Shown here piece after piece: positions 8,500-17,194 of a DNA stretch of 64,000 nt. The DNA comes from Sandaracinaceae bacterium (GTDB lineage Bacteria > Myxococcota_A > Polyangia > Polyangiales > Sandaracinaceae). The position numbers and the translations under genes are program-made. The stretch spans positions 24,380 through 88,379 of the forward strand of contig JAHBWG010000036.1 in the NCBI GenBank assembly GCA_019637095.1, given 5' to 3'. How positions within the stretch are numbered: position 1 is the stretch's first letter; each line of letters starts with the position of its first letter. The notes below the pieces were generated by a model. That model made no database searches, was not told the DNA's origin, and saw only the letters and a program-made list of their open reading frames with translations.

Positions 8500-9059
8500 G
8501 GCGCGTACCTCGGCAGGCGCTCCCGAGGGATCTCCGCGAGCGCGAGGGCGCCTGCGTCCTTGGCGGACAGCGTCGGCGGTGCGGTGAGCGGCCACGCGAT
8601 GCCGAGCGCCGGATCGTCCCAGCGCACGCTGAGCTCGTGCTCGGGCGCGTAGCGCTCGCTGCACTTGTAGGCGAACGTGGCCGGCCCGTCCGAGATCACG
8701 CAGAAGCCGTGGGCGAAGCCCTTCGGCACGAAGAGCTGGTCCTTGGCCTCCGCCGTCAGCACGCGCCCGACGTGCCTGCCGAAGGTGGGCGAGCCCACGC
8801 GCACGTCGAGGGCCACGTCGTAGACCGCGCCCTCGAGCACGTACACGAGCTTGTCCTGCGCGAGCGGGTGCTGCAGGTGAAGGCCGCGCAGGATCCCCGG
8901 CGCCGATCGGGACAAGTTGTCTTGCACGAAGGAGGCGTCGATGCCGGCCTCGCGGTAGCGGGCCTCCTGGTACGTCTCGAGGAAGAAGCCGCGCGCGTCG
9001 CCGAAGACGCGGGGCCTCACGTAGAGGACCTCGGGCAGCTCCGTCGGCTCGACCTCCAC
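8496..9059 (-). CDS. rfbC: dTDP-4-dehydrorhamnose 3,5-epimerase
   Basis: 187 residues, the normal size for RmlC. Double epimerisation of dTDP-4-dehydro-6-deoxyglucose. Cupin motifs: DARGFFLETYQEARY, FVQDNLSRSAPGILRGLHLQ (catalytic His in GLHLQ), DVALDVRVGSPTFGRH and FVPKGFAHGFCV. The GTG start at 9059 lies 1 nt after the rfbA stop. Third gene of the operon rfbB-rfbA-rfbC-rfbD. Confidence 0.95.
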   Translation of the reverse strand: MEVEPTELPEVLYVRPRVFGDARGFFLETYQEARYREAGIDASFVQDNLSRSAPGILRGLHLQHPLAQDKLVYVLEGAVYDVALDVRVGSPTFGRHVGRVLTAEAKDQLFVPKGFAHGFCVISDGPATFAYKCSERYAPEHELSVRWDDPALGIAWPLTAPPTLSAKDAGALALAEIPRERLPRYAP

Positions 9060-9060
9060 G

Positions 9061-9942
9061 TCAGAGATCCTCGCGCGCGAGGGCCATCAGGTACTGGCCG
9101 TACTCGGTCTTCGCGAGCGGTTCGGCGAGCGCGGCGAGCGCGGTCGCGTCGATCCAGCCTTTGCGGAACGCGACCTCCTCCGGGCACGCGACCTGGAGCC
9201 CCTGCCGCGACTCGATCGTCTGGATGAAGTTCGCCGCCTGCAGCAGCGCCTCCGGCGTGCCGGTGTCGAGCCAGGCGACGCCGCGGCCGAGCCGGACGAG
9301 CCGGAGCGAGCGGTCCTCGAGGTAGAGCCGGTTCAGGTCGGTGATCTCGAGCTCGCCGCGCGCGCTCGGCTTCAGCGCCTTCGCGAAGTCGACGACGCGC
9401 TCGTCGTAGAAATAGAGCCCGGCGACCGCGTAGTGGCTCTTCGGCGCCTTCGGCTTCTCCTCGAGCCCGACGACCGTGCCGTCCTCGTCGAACTCGGCGA
9501 CGCCGTAGGCGGTCGGGTCCTTGACCCAGTAGCCGAACACGGTCGCGCCGTGCTGCATGCGGCCGGTGTCCGCGAGCAGGCCCGAGAGGCCGTGGCCGTA
9601 GAAGATGTTGTCGCCCAGGACGAGCGCGCAGGGCTGGCCCTTCACGAACGACTCGCCGATCAGGAACGCCTGCGCGAGCCCGTCCGGGCTCGGCTGGACG
9701 GCGTACGACAGGCTCATCCCCCAGTGCGCGCCGTCGCCGAGCAGCGTGCGGAACGCCGCCTGGTCGTGCGGCGTGGTGATGATCAGCACGTCGCGGATCC
9801 CCGCCAGCATCAGCGTGGTGAGCGGGTAGTAGATCATCGGCTTGTCGTAGATCGGCATGAGCTGCTTGCTGACGCTCTTGGTCAGCGGGTGCAGCCGGGT
9901 GCCCGAGCCGCCGGCGAGGATGATTCCTTTTTCGACCGCCAC
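9061..9942 (-). CDS. rfbA: glucose-1-phosphate thymidylyltransferase
   Basis: 293 residues. Makes dTDP-glucose from dTTP and glucose-1-phosphate. Nucleotidyltransferase signature [20 protein letters not shown] at the N-terminus, [29 protein letters not shown] and [14 protein letters not shown] are all present. The GTG start at 9942 overlaps the last base of the rfbB stop codon (TAGTG), so it is translationally coupled to rfbB. Product inhibition by dTDP-rhamnose is known for the family. Confidence 0.95.
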   Translation of the reverse strand: MAVEKGIILAGGSGTRLHPLTKSVSKQLMPIYDKPMIYYPLTTLMLAGIRDVLIITTPHDQAAFRTLLGDGAHWGMSLSYAVQPSPDGLAQAFLIGESFVKGQPCALVLGDNIFYGHGLSGLLADTGRMQHGATVFGYWVKDPTAYGVAEFDEDGTVVGLEEKPKAPKSHYAVAGLYFYDERVVDFAKALKPSARGELEITDLNRLYLEDRSLRLVRLGRGVAWLDTGTPEALLQAANFIQTIESRQGLQVACPEEVAFRKGWIDATALAALAEPLAKTEYGQYLMALAREDL

Positions 9943-10994
9943 TATCGATCTCCGTAGTTCGCCGCGATCCAGTCGCGGTACGCCCCCGTGCGCACCGCGT
10001 CGATCCACGCGTCGTTCTCGAGGTACCAGCGGACCGTCTTGGCGAGCCCGCTCTCGAACGTCTCCCGCGGCGTCCAGCCGAGCTCGCGCTGGAGCTTCGA
10101 GGAGTCGATCGCGTAGCGCAGGTCGTGGCCCGGACGATCCGTCACGAAGACCTTGAGCGCGCGCAGCTCCTCGAGGTCGGCGCCCGTCGCCTCGGCCACG
10201 AGCTCGACGATGCGATCGACGACGTCGATGTTCTTCATCTCGTTGTTGCCCCCGACGTTGTACGTCTCGCCGAGCGCGCCCTCGTTCACCACGCGCCAGA
10301 TCGCCTCGCAGTGATCCTCGACGTAGAGCCAGTCTCGCACGTTCTCGCCCTTGCCGTAGATCGGCAGCGGCTTTCGCTCGAGGGTGTTGAGGATCATCAC
10401 CGGGATGAGCTTCTCGGGGAACTGCAGCGGGCCGTAGTTGTTGCTGCAGTTCGTGAGCTTGAACGGCAAGCCGAAGGTGCGGCCCCAGGCGCGCACGAGG
10501 TGATCGCTCGCCGCCTTCGAGGCGGAGTACGGTGAGGAGGGGTCGTAGCGGGTCTCCTCGGTGAACAGGCCCTCGGGCCCGAGCGAGCCGTAGACCTCGT
10601 CGGTGCTCACGTGGTGGAAGAGCTTGCCGTCGAGGCGCCCCGCCCAGTGCTTGCGGCACGCCTCGAGGAGCACGAAGGTCCCGTGGACGTTCGTGCGCAC
10701 GAACTCGCCGGGGCCGAGGATGCTCCGGTCGACGTGGCTCTCCGCGGCGAAGTGGATCACCACGTCGGGGTCGGTGTCGGCGAACAGCTTCGCGACCGCC
10801 GCCTCGTCCGCGATGTCGACGCGCGCGAGGGCGTAGTTGTCCCGCTCGGCGATCGGCGCGAGGCTCGCGAGGTTCGCCGCGTACGTCAGCTTGTCGACGT
10901 TGACGAAGCGGTGCTCGGGGTGCCGCGGCACGAGCAGGCGCAGGAAGTTCGCGCCGATGAAGCCGGCTCCGCCGGTGACGAGGATCGTGCTCAT
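9942..10994 (-). CDS. rfbB: dTDP-glucose 4,6-dehydratase
   Basis: 350 residues. First committed step to 6-deoxyhexoses. NAD-binding [34 protein letters not shown] (Thr-Asp-Glu catalytic set), [12 protein letters not shown] with catalytic Tyr/Lys, and [17 protein letters not shown]. Leading gene of the rfbBACD operon and divergent from the GT2 gene at 11146. The family acts as an NAD-dependent homodimer in the cytoplasm. It supplies rhamnose for the polysaccharide locus that follows. Confidence 0.95.
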   Translation of the reverse strand: MSTILVTGGAGFIGANFLRLLVPRHPEHRFVNVDKLTYAANLASLAPIAERDNYALARVDIADEAAVAKLFADTDPDVVIHFAAESHVDRSILGPGEFVRTNVHGTFVLLEACRKHWAGRLDGKLFHHVSTDEVYGSLGPEGLFTEETRYDPSSPYSASKAASDHLVRAWGRTFGLPFKLTNCSNNYGPLQFPEKLIPVMILNTLERKPLPIYGKGENVRDWLYVEDHCEAIWRVVNEGALGETYNVGGNNEMKNIDVVDRIVELVAEATGADLEELRALKVFVTDRPGHDLRYAIDSSKLQRELGWTPRETFESGLAKTVRWYLENDAWIDAVRTGAYRDWIAANYGDR

Positions 10995-11145
10995 CGGATG
11001 GGCTCCGCGCGCACGCTCGCGCGGGGCGCTCGGGTGGGAACGGCGGTGGGCTCGGGCATGGGCGACGGACCATGTTCCAAGCCGCGTGGCGCGCAAGTCG
11101 ACCGGTGCCATACTCGCGCGCCATGCCTCGCCCGGAGCCGTGCTC

Positions 11146-12306
11146 GTGATTCTCCCCGCCCTCGGGCTCGCCGGCGCGGCGGCCACCCTCCCGGGCACGA
11201 TCGAGCTGCTCACGCTCACGCTCGCGGCGCTGCGCGATCGCGGCTCGCCGCGCGGCGCGCCGGCGGGCTGCGGCAAGCTGGCGGTCGTCGTGCCCGCGCA
11301 CGACGAGGAGGAGGGGATCGGCGCCTGCGTCCAGAGCCTCCGCGCGTGCGTGGCGCCGCCGAACGGGGTGCGCATCGTCGTGATCGCCGACAACTGCCGC
11401 GATCGGACCGCGCAGGTCGCCGAGGCGGCCGGGGCGGAGGTCCTCGTGCGCCACGACGCGGAGCGTCGCGGCAAGGGCTACGCGCTCGAGGTCGCGTTCG
11501 CGCACGTCCTGTCCGACCCCGCGGTCGAGGCGGCGCTCGTCGTGGATGCGGACACAGAGGTGCAAGACAATTTCCTCGTCGCGATGGCCGCCGCGTTCGC
11601 CGGCGGCGCGGACGGCGTGCAGGCGCCTTACGTGGTGTCGAACCCGGAGGCGTCGCGGCGGGCGCGGCTGATGCACGTCGCGCTCTTGGCGTTCAACGTC
11701 GCGCGCCCGCGCGGGCGCGACCGGCTCGGGCTCAGCGTCGGCATCCTCGGCAACGGGTTCGGCCTGCACCGGCGGGTGCTCGAGCGGCTGCCGTACACCG
11801 CGCGCTCGGTCGTCGAGGACCTCGAGTACCACCTGATGATGGTCCGCGAGGGCTTCGCGGTGCGCTTCGTCGAGGAGACGTGCGTGCGCGCGCCAGTCCC
11901 CGAGAGCGCCGAGGGCCAGGCGACGCAGCGGACGCGCTGGGAAGGCGGCCGCTTCCGCATGATCCGCGAGCAGGCGCCCGGGCTCGCGGCCGAGGTGCTG
12001 CGCGGCCGGCTCGACCTGCTCGAGCCGCTCGGCGAGCTCCTGCTGTTGCCGCTCGCGACGCACGTCGGGCTGCTCGGGGCGACGTTGCTCGTGCCGTTCC
12101 CGCCGACGCAGCTCTACGCGCTCGCCGGGCTCGGCGTCGTCGGCGCGCACGTGGCGACGGCGCTCAAGGTCGGCGGCGCGGGCCGCGCGGAGCTCGGCGC
12201 GCTCGCCGAGGTCCCGCTGTACGTCGCCAAGAAGGCGGTCATGCTCCCGTCGCTGCTGCGCGCGTCGGGCGCCGAGCAGGCGTGGGTGCGCACCGCGCGC
12301 GATTGA
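11146..12306 (+). CDS. GT2-family membrane glycosyltransferase
   Basis: About 386 residues. N-terminal membrane helix ([16 protein letters not shown]), then a GT-A fold: [51 protein letters not shown] (the DxD metal/nucleotide site), [10 protein letters not shown] (ED motif) and [10 protein letters not shown] (QxxRW-like). Two to three C-terminal hydrophobic segments follow. This layout is that of processive or membrane-bound family 2 transferases. The start is uncertain: GTG 11146 has GGAG 8 nt upstream, and GTG 11140 is also in frame. Divergent from rfbB. Donor and acceptor are unknown; it probably adds a sugar of the repeat unit on the cytoplasmic side. Its 3' end overlaps the convergent temptin-like gene by 68 nt. 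Confidence 0.87.
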   Translation: MILPALGLAGAAATLPGTIELLTLTLAALRDRGSPRGAPAGCGKLAVVVPAHDEEEGIGACVQSLRACVAPPNGVRIVVIADNCRDRTAQVAEAAGAEVLVRHDAERRGKGYALEVAFAHVLSDPAVEAALVVDADTEVQDNFLVAMAAAFAGGADGVQAPYVVSNPEASRRARLMHVALLAFNVARPRGRDRLGLSVGILGNGFGLHRRVLERLPYTARSVVEDLEYHLMMVREGFAVRFVEETCVRAPVPESAEGQATQRTRWEGGRFRMIREQAPGLAAEVLRGRLDLLEPLGELLLLPLATHVGLLGATLLVPFPPTQLYALAGLGVVGAHVATALKVGGAGRAELGALAEVPLYVAKKAVMLPSLLRASGAEQAWVRTARD

Positions 12307-13027
12307 GCCCGGCGACACTCGTGGCCGCGCCGCGCCGGCCGCGGACGAGGAGCGCGAGGGCACCGAGCGCGAGGAGCGGGCCGAAGCGCGAGCCGCCGCG
12401 CAGGGGCGCCGCGCGGCACGTGCAGCCCGCGCCGGTGGCGCCCGGGCCGGCGTCGCGCGGCGCCGCAGCGTCCGTACACCCGGGCCCTCGCACGTGCTCG
12501 CAGCGTTGCTCCGCCGCGACGCACCGATCGACGGTGCAGGGATCGCGGTCGTCGCAGTCGCTCGGGCCCGCGCACGGGCACTCGCCCACGGAGGGATCGG
12601 CGTCGTCGCAGTCGAGGGAGCACGCGACGCCGTCTCCGTCGCCGTCGTGCGGGGGCACCGACGCGGGATCGCCGGGGTCGCTCGCGCACCGGCACGCGTG
12701 GGCGGTGCCGCGCGTCCACCGCCCGTCCGGATCGGCGAGCTCCTCGCCGTTGGTGAAGCCGTCGCCGTCGCTGTCGAGCGGCGCGAGCTCGGCCCACGTT
12801 CGCCCCACGAGATCGGCGCCGAACGCGTCGAGGCAGGGCGGGCTCGGGCAGCCTCGCCCGCCGTCGCGCGTCTGGTGGCAGAGCACGCATGGCTCCGCCG
12901 TCGGCTCGCACGGGACCTCCTCGAGCGAGCGCGGGAACGCGCGCGCGATCGGGGATCCCAGCGACACGAGCGCGCCGACGGCAGCGAGCGCGCGGAGGCC
13001 GCGCGCCGTCGAGGCATCGAGGCGCAT
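12239..13027 (-). CDS. temptin-like secreted protein with MYXO-CTERM-type tail
   Basis: 262 residues. Signal peptide ([19 protein letters not shown]). Residues ~38-105 match the temptin-type pattern: a Cys-rich start, a Phe-Gly-Asp stretch ([12 protein letters not shown]), then [24 protein letters not shown] at 47-51 also fits a CxxCH heme motif. Calcium-type DGDGDG and Cys-Asp-Asp repeats follow at 120-165. Residues ~199-232 ([10 protein letters not shown], a hydrophobic helix, then RGRR) look like the MYXO-CTERM sorting signal, processed and surface-anchored in Myxococcota. About 30 extra residues follow the Arg cluster and overlap the convergent glycosyltransferase gene. Probably a surface-exposed calcium-binding protein. 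Confidence 0.75.
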   Translation of the reverse strand: MRLDASTARGLRALAAVGALVSLGSPIARAFPRSLEEVPCEPTAEPCVLCHQTRDGGRGCPSPPCLDAFGADLVGRTWAELAPLDSDGDGFTNGEELADPDGRWTRGTAHACRCASDPGDPASVPPHDGDGDGVACSLDCDDADPSVGECPCAGPSDCDDRDPCTVDRCVAAEQRCEHVRGPGCTDAAAPRDAGPGATGAGCTCRAAPLRGGSRFGPLLALGALALLVRGRRGAATSVAGLNRARCAPTPARRPTRAAATGA

Positions 13028-13072
13028 GCGGAGACGATGACAGACGTCGCGGCCCAGGACGAGCGTCCACGC

Positions 13073-14098
13073 TCATGCGCGCCCGAGCGTCTCCGCGAGG
13101 AGCGGCGCGACGAGCTCGGACCAGCAGGTGGCGTAGGCGCGCCCGAGCTCGCCCGGGTCGAGCCGCCCGTGCGCCGCCAGCGGACCGGGCGGCGGCACGG
13201 TGCGCGGCGGCGCCGTGGGCGCGAGAGCCGCCGCGCGCGCGGCGACCGCGTCCGCGGCGCTCGGATCACGAGCGAGCGCCCAGCGGAGCGTGGCCCACGC
13301 GAGCGCCGCGTGCGCGCTCTCCTCCTCCGCGATGCGCGTGAGGATCGCGCGGGGCTCGGCGGGCGCGCATCGCCGCGCGCCGGTGCCGGCGACCGTCGCC
13401 GCGAACGTCTCGCCCACGCAGCCCTCCTCGAACACGTCGGCGGCGAGCGCGGCGAGGGCCCCGCCGCGCGGCGCGACCGGCGCGAGCGGTCCGGGCGCGA
13501 GGGCGGGGCCGCCGTAGCGCCACGCCATCGCGAGGCACAGGCTGGTGTGGACCACCTCGTCGCGCGCGGCGCGGCGCACCGCCGCGAGGATCGCCTCCGG
13601 CGCGTCGTGGGCCTGCAGCTCCGCGTGCGCGCGCTCGAACGACGCGACCGAGGCGTGCTCCATCCGCGCGTCGCGGAGCCACTCGGCCGCGGCTCGTTCG
13701 CGCAGCGCGGGCTCGAGCTCCAGCCCGAGCACGGCGCCGCTCGGCGTCGCGTCGACCCGGCGCAGGTGCGCGATCACGTCCCGCCCGTCGACGCGGAGCG
13801 GCCGGCCGGAGACGGCGCGCGGCGGGTGCTTTCGGCGCTCCGCGTGGCGGATCTCCACCGCCCGCGCCTCGTCCGTGCCGGCGTGCGGCGCCTCGATCGC
13901 GCGGGTCCGCGGCGCGCGAGCCGAGCGCGCGGAGTCCGCTGGCTCCACGGGCAGCGGCGCGAGCTGCGCGCCCACGGGTGGCGCGATCCGCTGCGTGATC
14001 TCCGCGCTCGACGCCGGCTCCGCCGCGCACGCGAGCAGCGGCAGGGACGTGAGGGCGGCGCGGATGTGCCGCCGCACGCGCTCGGTGTCGATGGTCAC
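13073..14098 (-). CDS. ferritin-like di-iron domain protein
   Basis: 341 residues. Possible lipoprotein signal (LTSLPLLAC, Cys at residue 24). A helical domain from ~130 to 340 carries the paired metal-ligand motifs of the ferritin-like superfamily: [13 protein letters not shown] (E147/H148), DEVVHTSLC (E181, H184), EEGCVGET (E225, E230) and [11 protein letters not shown] (E259, H263). Annotators usually call such myxobacterial proteins only ferritin-like. Oxidase or iron-binding activity is plausible but unproven. GTG start at 14098 with TAGAGC 6 nt upstream. It lies 45 nt upstream of the temptin-like gene and may be co-transcribed with it. Confidence 0.75.
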   Translation of the reverse strand: MTIDTERVRRHIRAALTSLPLLACAAEPASSAEITQRIAPPVGAQLAPLPVEPADSARSARAPRTRAIEAPHAGTDEARAVEIRHAERRKHPPRAVSGRPLRVDGRDVIAHLRRVDATPSGAVLGLELEPALRERAAAEWLRDARMEHASVASFERAHAELQAHDAPEAILAAVRRAARDEVVHTSLCLAMAWRYGGPALAPGPLAPVAPRGGALAALAADVFEEGCVGETFAATVAGTGARRCAPAEPRAILTRIAEEESAHAALAWATLRWALARDPSAADAVAARAAALAPTAPPRTVPPPGPLAAHGRLDPGELGRAYATCWSELVAPLLAETLGRA

Positions 14099-14104
14099 CG
14101 ACTC

Positions 14105-14110
14105 GCTCTA
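14105..14110 (-). promoter_or_regulatory. -10-like TAGAGC, leaderless type
   Basis: TAGAGC on the minus strand ends 6 nt before GTG 14098. Confidence 0.35.
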
Positions 14111-14129
14111 CGCGAGCGGTGGGGTGCAT

Positions 14130-15059
14130 CTACCCGCGCGCGCGGAACCAGGCCACGGTCTGCGCGATCCCGGCGGCGAGCGGCACCGCGGGCGGCAGCT
14201 CCGGGTGTGGCCGCAGCACCGAACGCGCGAGGTCGCCCGCGCGGCGCGCGCCATCGCGCACCTCGGCGCGCACGCCGAGCGCGCCTTCGATGGCGCGCGC
14301 GAGGGCGCGCGTGGTCGTCTCGCTCCCGGTGCCCACGTTGACGACGCGCGCCTCGAGCGAGCCCTCGACGGCGCGCACGTTCGCGCGGACCACGTCCCCG
14401 ACGTACACGTAGTCGCGTACGCAGCCGTCGTCCCCGGTCTCGCGCATCGCGTTGATCTGGATGGGCTCGCCGGCCGCGAGCCGCTGGCTGAAGATCGCCA
14501 CGACTCCCGCCTCGCCGTGCGGGTCCTGGCGCGGCCCGTAGACGTTCGCGTAGCGCAAGATCGTCGCGTCGAGCCCGTGCTCGTGCCGGTACGCCGCGAG
14601 GTAGCCCTCGAACGCGAGCTTGCTGCACGCGTACGGTGAGATCGGCGAGGGCACCGTCGACTCGTCGGCCGCCGTGCCCTCGGGGACCTCGCCGTAGATC
14701 GCGCCGCCGGTCGACGCGAAGACGAAGCGGCCCACGCCGCGGGCGCGGCAGAGCTCGAGCAGATGGAGCGATCCCATCACGTTGATCTCGGCGTCGCGGA
14801 TCGGCTCGCGCGTCGAGACCGACACGCTCGTCTGCGCCGCTTGGTGGCTCACGGCGTCGAAGCGGTGCGCGTCGAAGAGCGTGGCGAGCGCGTCGGGCTC
14901 GCGGATGTCGAGGCGCACGAACGTCGCCGCGGCCGGGACGTTCTCCCTGCGCCCCGTGCTCAGGTCGTCGACGACGACCACCTCGTGCCCCGCCGCGAGC
15001 AGCGCGTCCGCCACGTGGCTCCCGATGAACCCGGCCCCGCCGGTGACCAGTACCAACAT
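14130..15059 (-). CDS. NAD-dependent epimerase/dehydratase (UDP-glucose 4-epimerase-like)
   Basis: 309 residues of the extended short-chain dehydrogenase family. GGAGFIGSHVADAL (NAD site), VVVDDLSTGRRENV, HQAAQTSVSVS, FASTGGAIYGE (catalytic Ser/Thr region), SPYACSKLAFEGYL (catalytic Tyr/Lys) and RYANVYGPRQDPHGEAGV. Closest by eye to GalE/UDP-glucose 4-epimerase-like proteins; sugar specificity cannot be read from sequence alone. It probably supplies a nucleotide sugar for the surrounding polysaccharide locus. A TGC-TACGGT element ends 6 nt before the ATG. The gene sits alone between the Wzc-like and ferritin-like genes. Confidence 0.9.
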   Translation of the reverse strand: MLVLVTGGAGFIGSHVADALLAAGHEVVVVDDLSTGRRENVPAAATFVRLDIREPDALATLFDAHRFDAVSHQAAQTSVSVSTREPIRDAEINVMGSLHLLELCRARGVGRFVFASTGGAIYGEVPEGTAADESTVPSPISPYACSKLAFEGYLAAYRHEHGLDATILRYANVYGPRQDPHGEAGVVAIFSQRLAAGEPIQINAMRETGDDGCVRDYVYVGDVVRANVRAVEGSLEARVVNVGTGSETTTRALARAIEGALGVRAEVRDGARRAGDLARSVLRPHPELPPAVPLAAGIAQTVAWFRARG

Positions 15060-15065
15060 GTGCGG

Positions 15066-15071
15066 ACCGTA
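15066..15071 (-). promoter_or_regulatory. extended -10-like TGC-TACGGT
   Basis: Minus-strand TACGGT, preceded by TGC, ends 6 nt before ATG 15059. Expected to give a leaderless transcript. Confidence 0.45.
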
Positions 15072-15113
15072 GCAGCTCTCGGGGGTGGTGGTGCTCGACG
15101 CGAGCGGACGCGC

Positions 15114-17117
15114 TCACCGCGCCCGCGCGTGCCAGAACTTCGCGACGTCGCCCGCGCGATCGGGGAGCTTCGAGATGTCGTCGGAGACGCCGGTCAGCAC
15201 GTAGCCGACGTTGTCCTCCACCCCCAGCCGCGTCCGGATGGCCGCGAGCTCCGTCGCGCGCACGCCGCCCGAGCTCACGACCACGAGCACGCGGTCGGCG
15301 AGCCGCGCGGCGCGCCGCAGCGCCTGGCCCTCCGGCCGCTGGCCCCAGGCCGTGCAGATGAGCCGATCGGGCAGCGCGTCGACGTCACCGGGCTGCTCGA
15401 TCTCGGTCGGGAAGTCGAGCAGCGCGAGCTCCGTCCCGGTCGGGAGCGCGACCTCCGTCGGCCCGTCGTAGATCTCGCCGGAGAGGACCTCGTCGCCCGA
15501 GTCGTCGTAGTAGCTGGCGCGCTGCGACGCGCGGCTCGTGCGCGTGTTGGCGGGCAGGGCGGGGAGGCTCACGTGGGTCGACGTGGTCCAGTCGTGGTTG
15601 AGCTGGCTCGCGAACTCGCGCGCGAGCGGGATCTCCGCCTCCGTGCTGCCGACGACGAGCAAGGTCCCGCGCGCGTCCGGCGCGAAGTCGTCGAGGTCCG
15701 CGATCAGATCGAGGAGCGCCTTGGGATCGCGGGGCCAGGTCGTCGAGCCGATGACCGGGCCGTTGCCCCAGAACGCGACCTCCTTCGCGGTCTGGACCGT
15801 CAGCCCGCGGAGCTCGCGGAACATGAGCATCGCGATCATGATCACCACGAACGCGGCGGGGATCCCGAACGCGACGGCGTACTTCTTCTTGGACGGGAGC
15901 GCGAACTCGGGCGGGCGTGCCTCCGCGACGAGGCGGAACCCGGTGTTGACGTCGCGGACCTGGTCCTCGAGCCCGGCGCGCGTCTCGTTGAGCTCGTTCA
16001 GGAGCGCCTGCCGCACGTTCACCTGCGCGAGGAGCGTCGCGGCGCGGCCCTCGATGTCGCTGAAGCGCACGGTCCGCTCCTGCGCGCGCACCGCGAGCTG
16101 CTCGAGGGTCGCGACCCGGTGGCGGGTCGCCTCGAGCTCGGTCTCGGCCGACTGCAGGCTCGACGCGATCTGCGCGTACACCGGGTTCTGCGCCGAGCGC
16201 GACTCGCTCGGCGTCGAGCCGCCGGCGCGCTCGAGCGCGGAGACCTGGCGTTGGAGGGACTGCACGCGCGGGTGGTCGTCGCCGAGGCCCTGGCCGCGCG
16301 CCTCGGTGAGCTGCTGGCGGAGCTGCCGCAGGCGCACCTGCTCGTCGCTCGCGCCCCCGCTGACCGCGGTCGTGCGCGAGGTCCGGCCGAGCTCGCCGCG
16401 GAGCTGCGTGACGCGCGCCTCGAGCGACTCCACCTCCGCCCGGCCGAGGTCCGCCTGCGAGCGCAGCTGCGCGGCCTGGGCGATCGCGGCCTCCTGCTCG
16501 GTGCTCAGGTCGGTGATGTTGTTCTCGCGCCGGAACTCGTCGTAGGTCTGGCGCGCGGCCGACAAGTCCTGTTGCGCGATCACGACGCGCTCGCCGAGGC
16601 TCGCGATGTCGCGTTGGATGTCGGTGCGGCGGCGCTCGACGTGGTACGCGAGGAAGCGCTCGATGGCGGTGTTGACGAGCCTCGCCGCCTCGTCCGGCGC
16701 GGTCCCCCACGACGTGAAGGTGATGAGCCCGCTGCCCGTGTCGGAGTTCACGACGATGAGCGCGCGCAGGACCACCAGCGGGACCTCGCGCATCTCGGGC
16801 ATGCGCTCGCGGATGTCCTCGAGCACCGCGTCCGAGTGCGCCGCCGTCACGAGGCCGGGCTGATCGCGCTGGACCTCGTGCCCCTGCTGCCCCGGGAGCC
16901 CGACGTACTGGATCGTTCCGCTCGCCTCGTACTTGTGCTGGATGACGAACTTGCCGATGAGGTAGCCCACCACGCCGCCGATCGCGGCGGCCGCGAGCAG
17001 CCACCACTTGCCCCGGATCACCGCGCGCCGAAGGCGAAAGAGGTCGACCGGCAGCCCCGGCCGTGATGAACCTCCCTCTGCCTCGTCGCTCGCGTCGTCC
17101 GCGTCCTGGCGCGCCAA
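15114..17117 (-). CDS. Wzc/Wzz-like polysaccharide co-polymerase, kinase domain degenerate
   Basis: 667 residues from TTG 17117. TM1 at ~38-58, a Wzz domain, long coiled coils at ~160-395 (VIAQQDLSAARQTYDEF, LRQLRQQLTEARGQ), a Pro-rich RPPEFALPSKKK and TM2 at ~413-434. Residues ~450-650 form a cytoplasmic domain in the position of a bacterial tyrosine kinase. However, the expected Walker A is replaced by LLVVGSTEAEIPLAREF, with no GKS/T, and there is no C-terminal Tyr cluster. So it is probably a chain-length and assembly regulator without autokinase activity. The start is inferred from GGAG 7 nt upstream and a TACCCT element at 17149. An upstream TTG at 17162 is less likely. Confidence 0.82.
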   Translation of the reverse strand: MARQDADDASDEAEGGSSRPGLPVDLFRLRRAVIRGKWWLLAAAAIGGVVGYLIGKFVIQHKYEASGTIQYVGLPGQQGHEVQRDQPGLVTAAHSDAVLEDIRERMPEMREVPLVVLRALIVVNSDTGSGLITFTSWGTAPDEAARLVNTAIERFLAYHVERRRTDIQRDIASLGERVVIAQQDLSAARQTYDEFRRENNITDLSTEQEAAIAQAAQLRSQADLGRAEVESLEARVTQLRGELGRTSRTTAVSGGASDEQVRLRQLRQQLTEARGQGLGDDHPRVQSLQRQVSALERAGGSTPSESRSAQNPVYAQIASSLQSAETELEATRHRVATLEQLAVRAQERTVRFSDIEGRAATLLAQVNVRQALLNELNETRAGLEDQVRDVNTGFRLVAEARPPEFALPSKKKYAVAFGIPAAFVVIMIAMLMFRELRGLTVQTAKEVAFWGNGPVIGSTTWPRDPKALLDLIADLDDFAPDARGTLLVVGSTEAEIPLAREFASQLNHDWTTSTHVSLPALPANTRTSRASQRASYYDDSGDEVLSGEIYDGPTEVALPTGTELALLDFPTEIEQPGDVDALPDRLICTAWGQRPEGQALRRAARLADRVLVVVSSGGVRATELAAIRTRLGVEDNVGYVLTGVSDDISKLPDRAGDVAKFWHARAR

Positions 17118-17148
17118 CCCTCGGCTCCAAACGCTCGAATCAGGGCGG

Positions 17149-17154
17149 AGGGTA
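17149..17154 (-). promoter_or_regulatory. -10-like TACCCT for Wzc-like gene
   Basis: TACCCT on the minus strand, 31 nt before TTG 17117. It lies in the 77-nt gap after the SGNH-like gene. Confidence 0.35.
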
Positions 17155-17194
17155 CCATCCAACCCCCCCCGGGCAAGTGTCGTCGCGGTCTCGT

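Noticed and set aside
17115..17162. TTG at 17162 as start of the Wzc-like protein
   Set aside because: It has only a G-run upstream. TTG 17117 has GGAG at 7 nt and a TACCCT element between the two codons.
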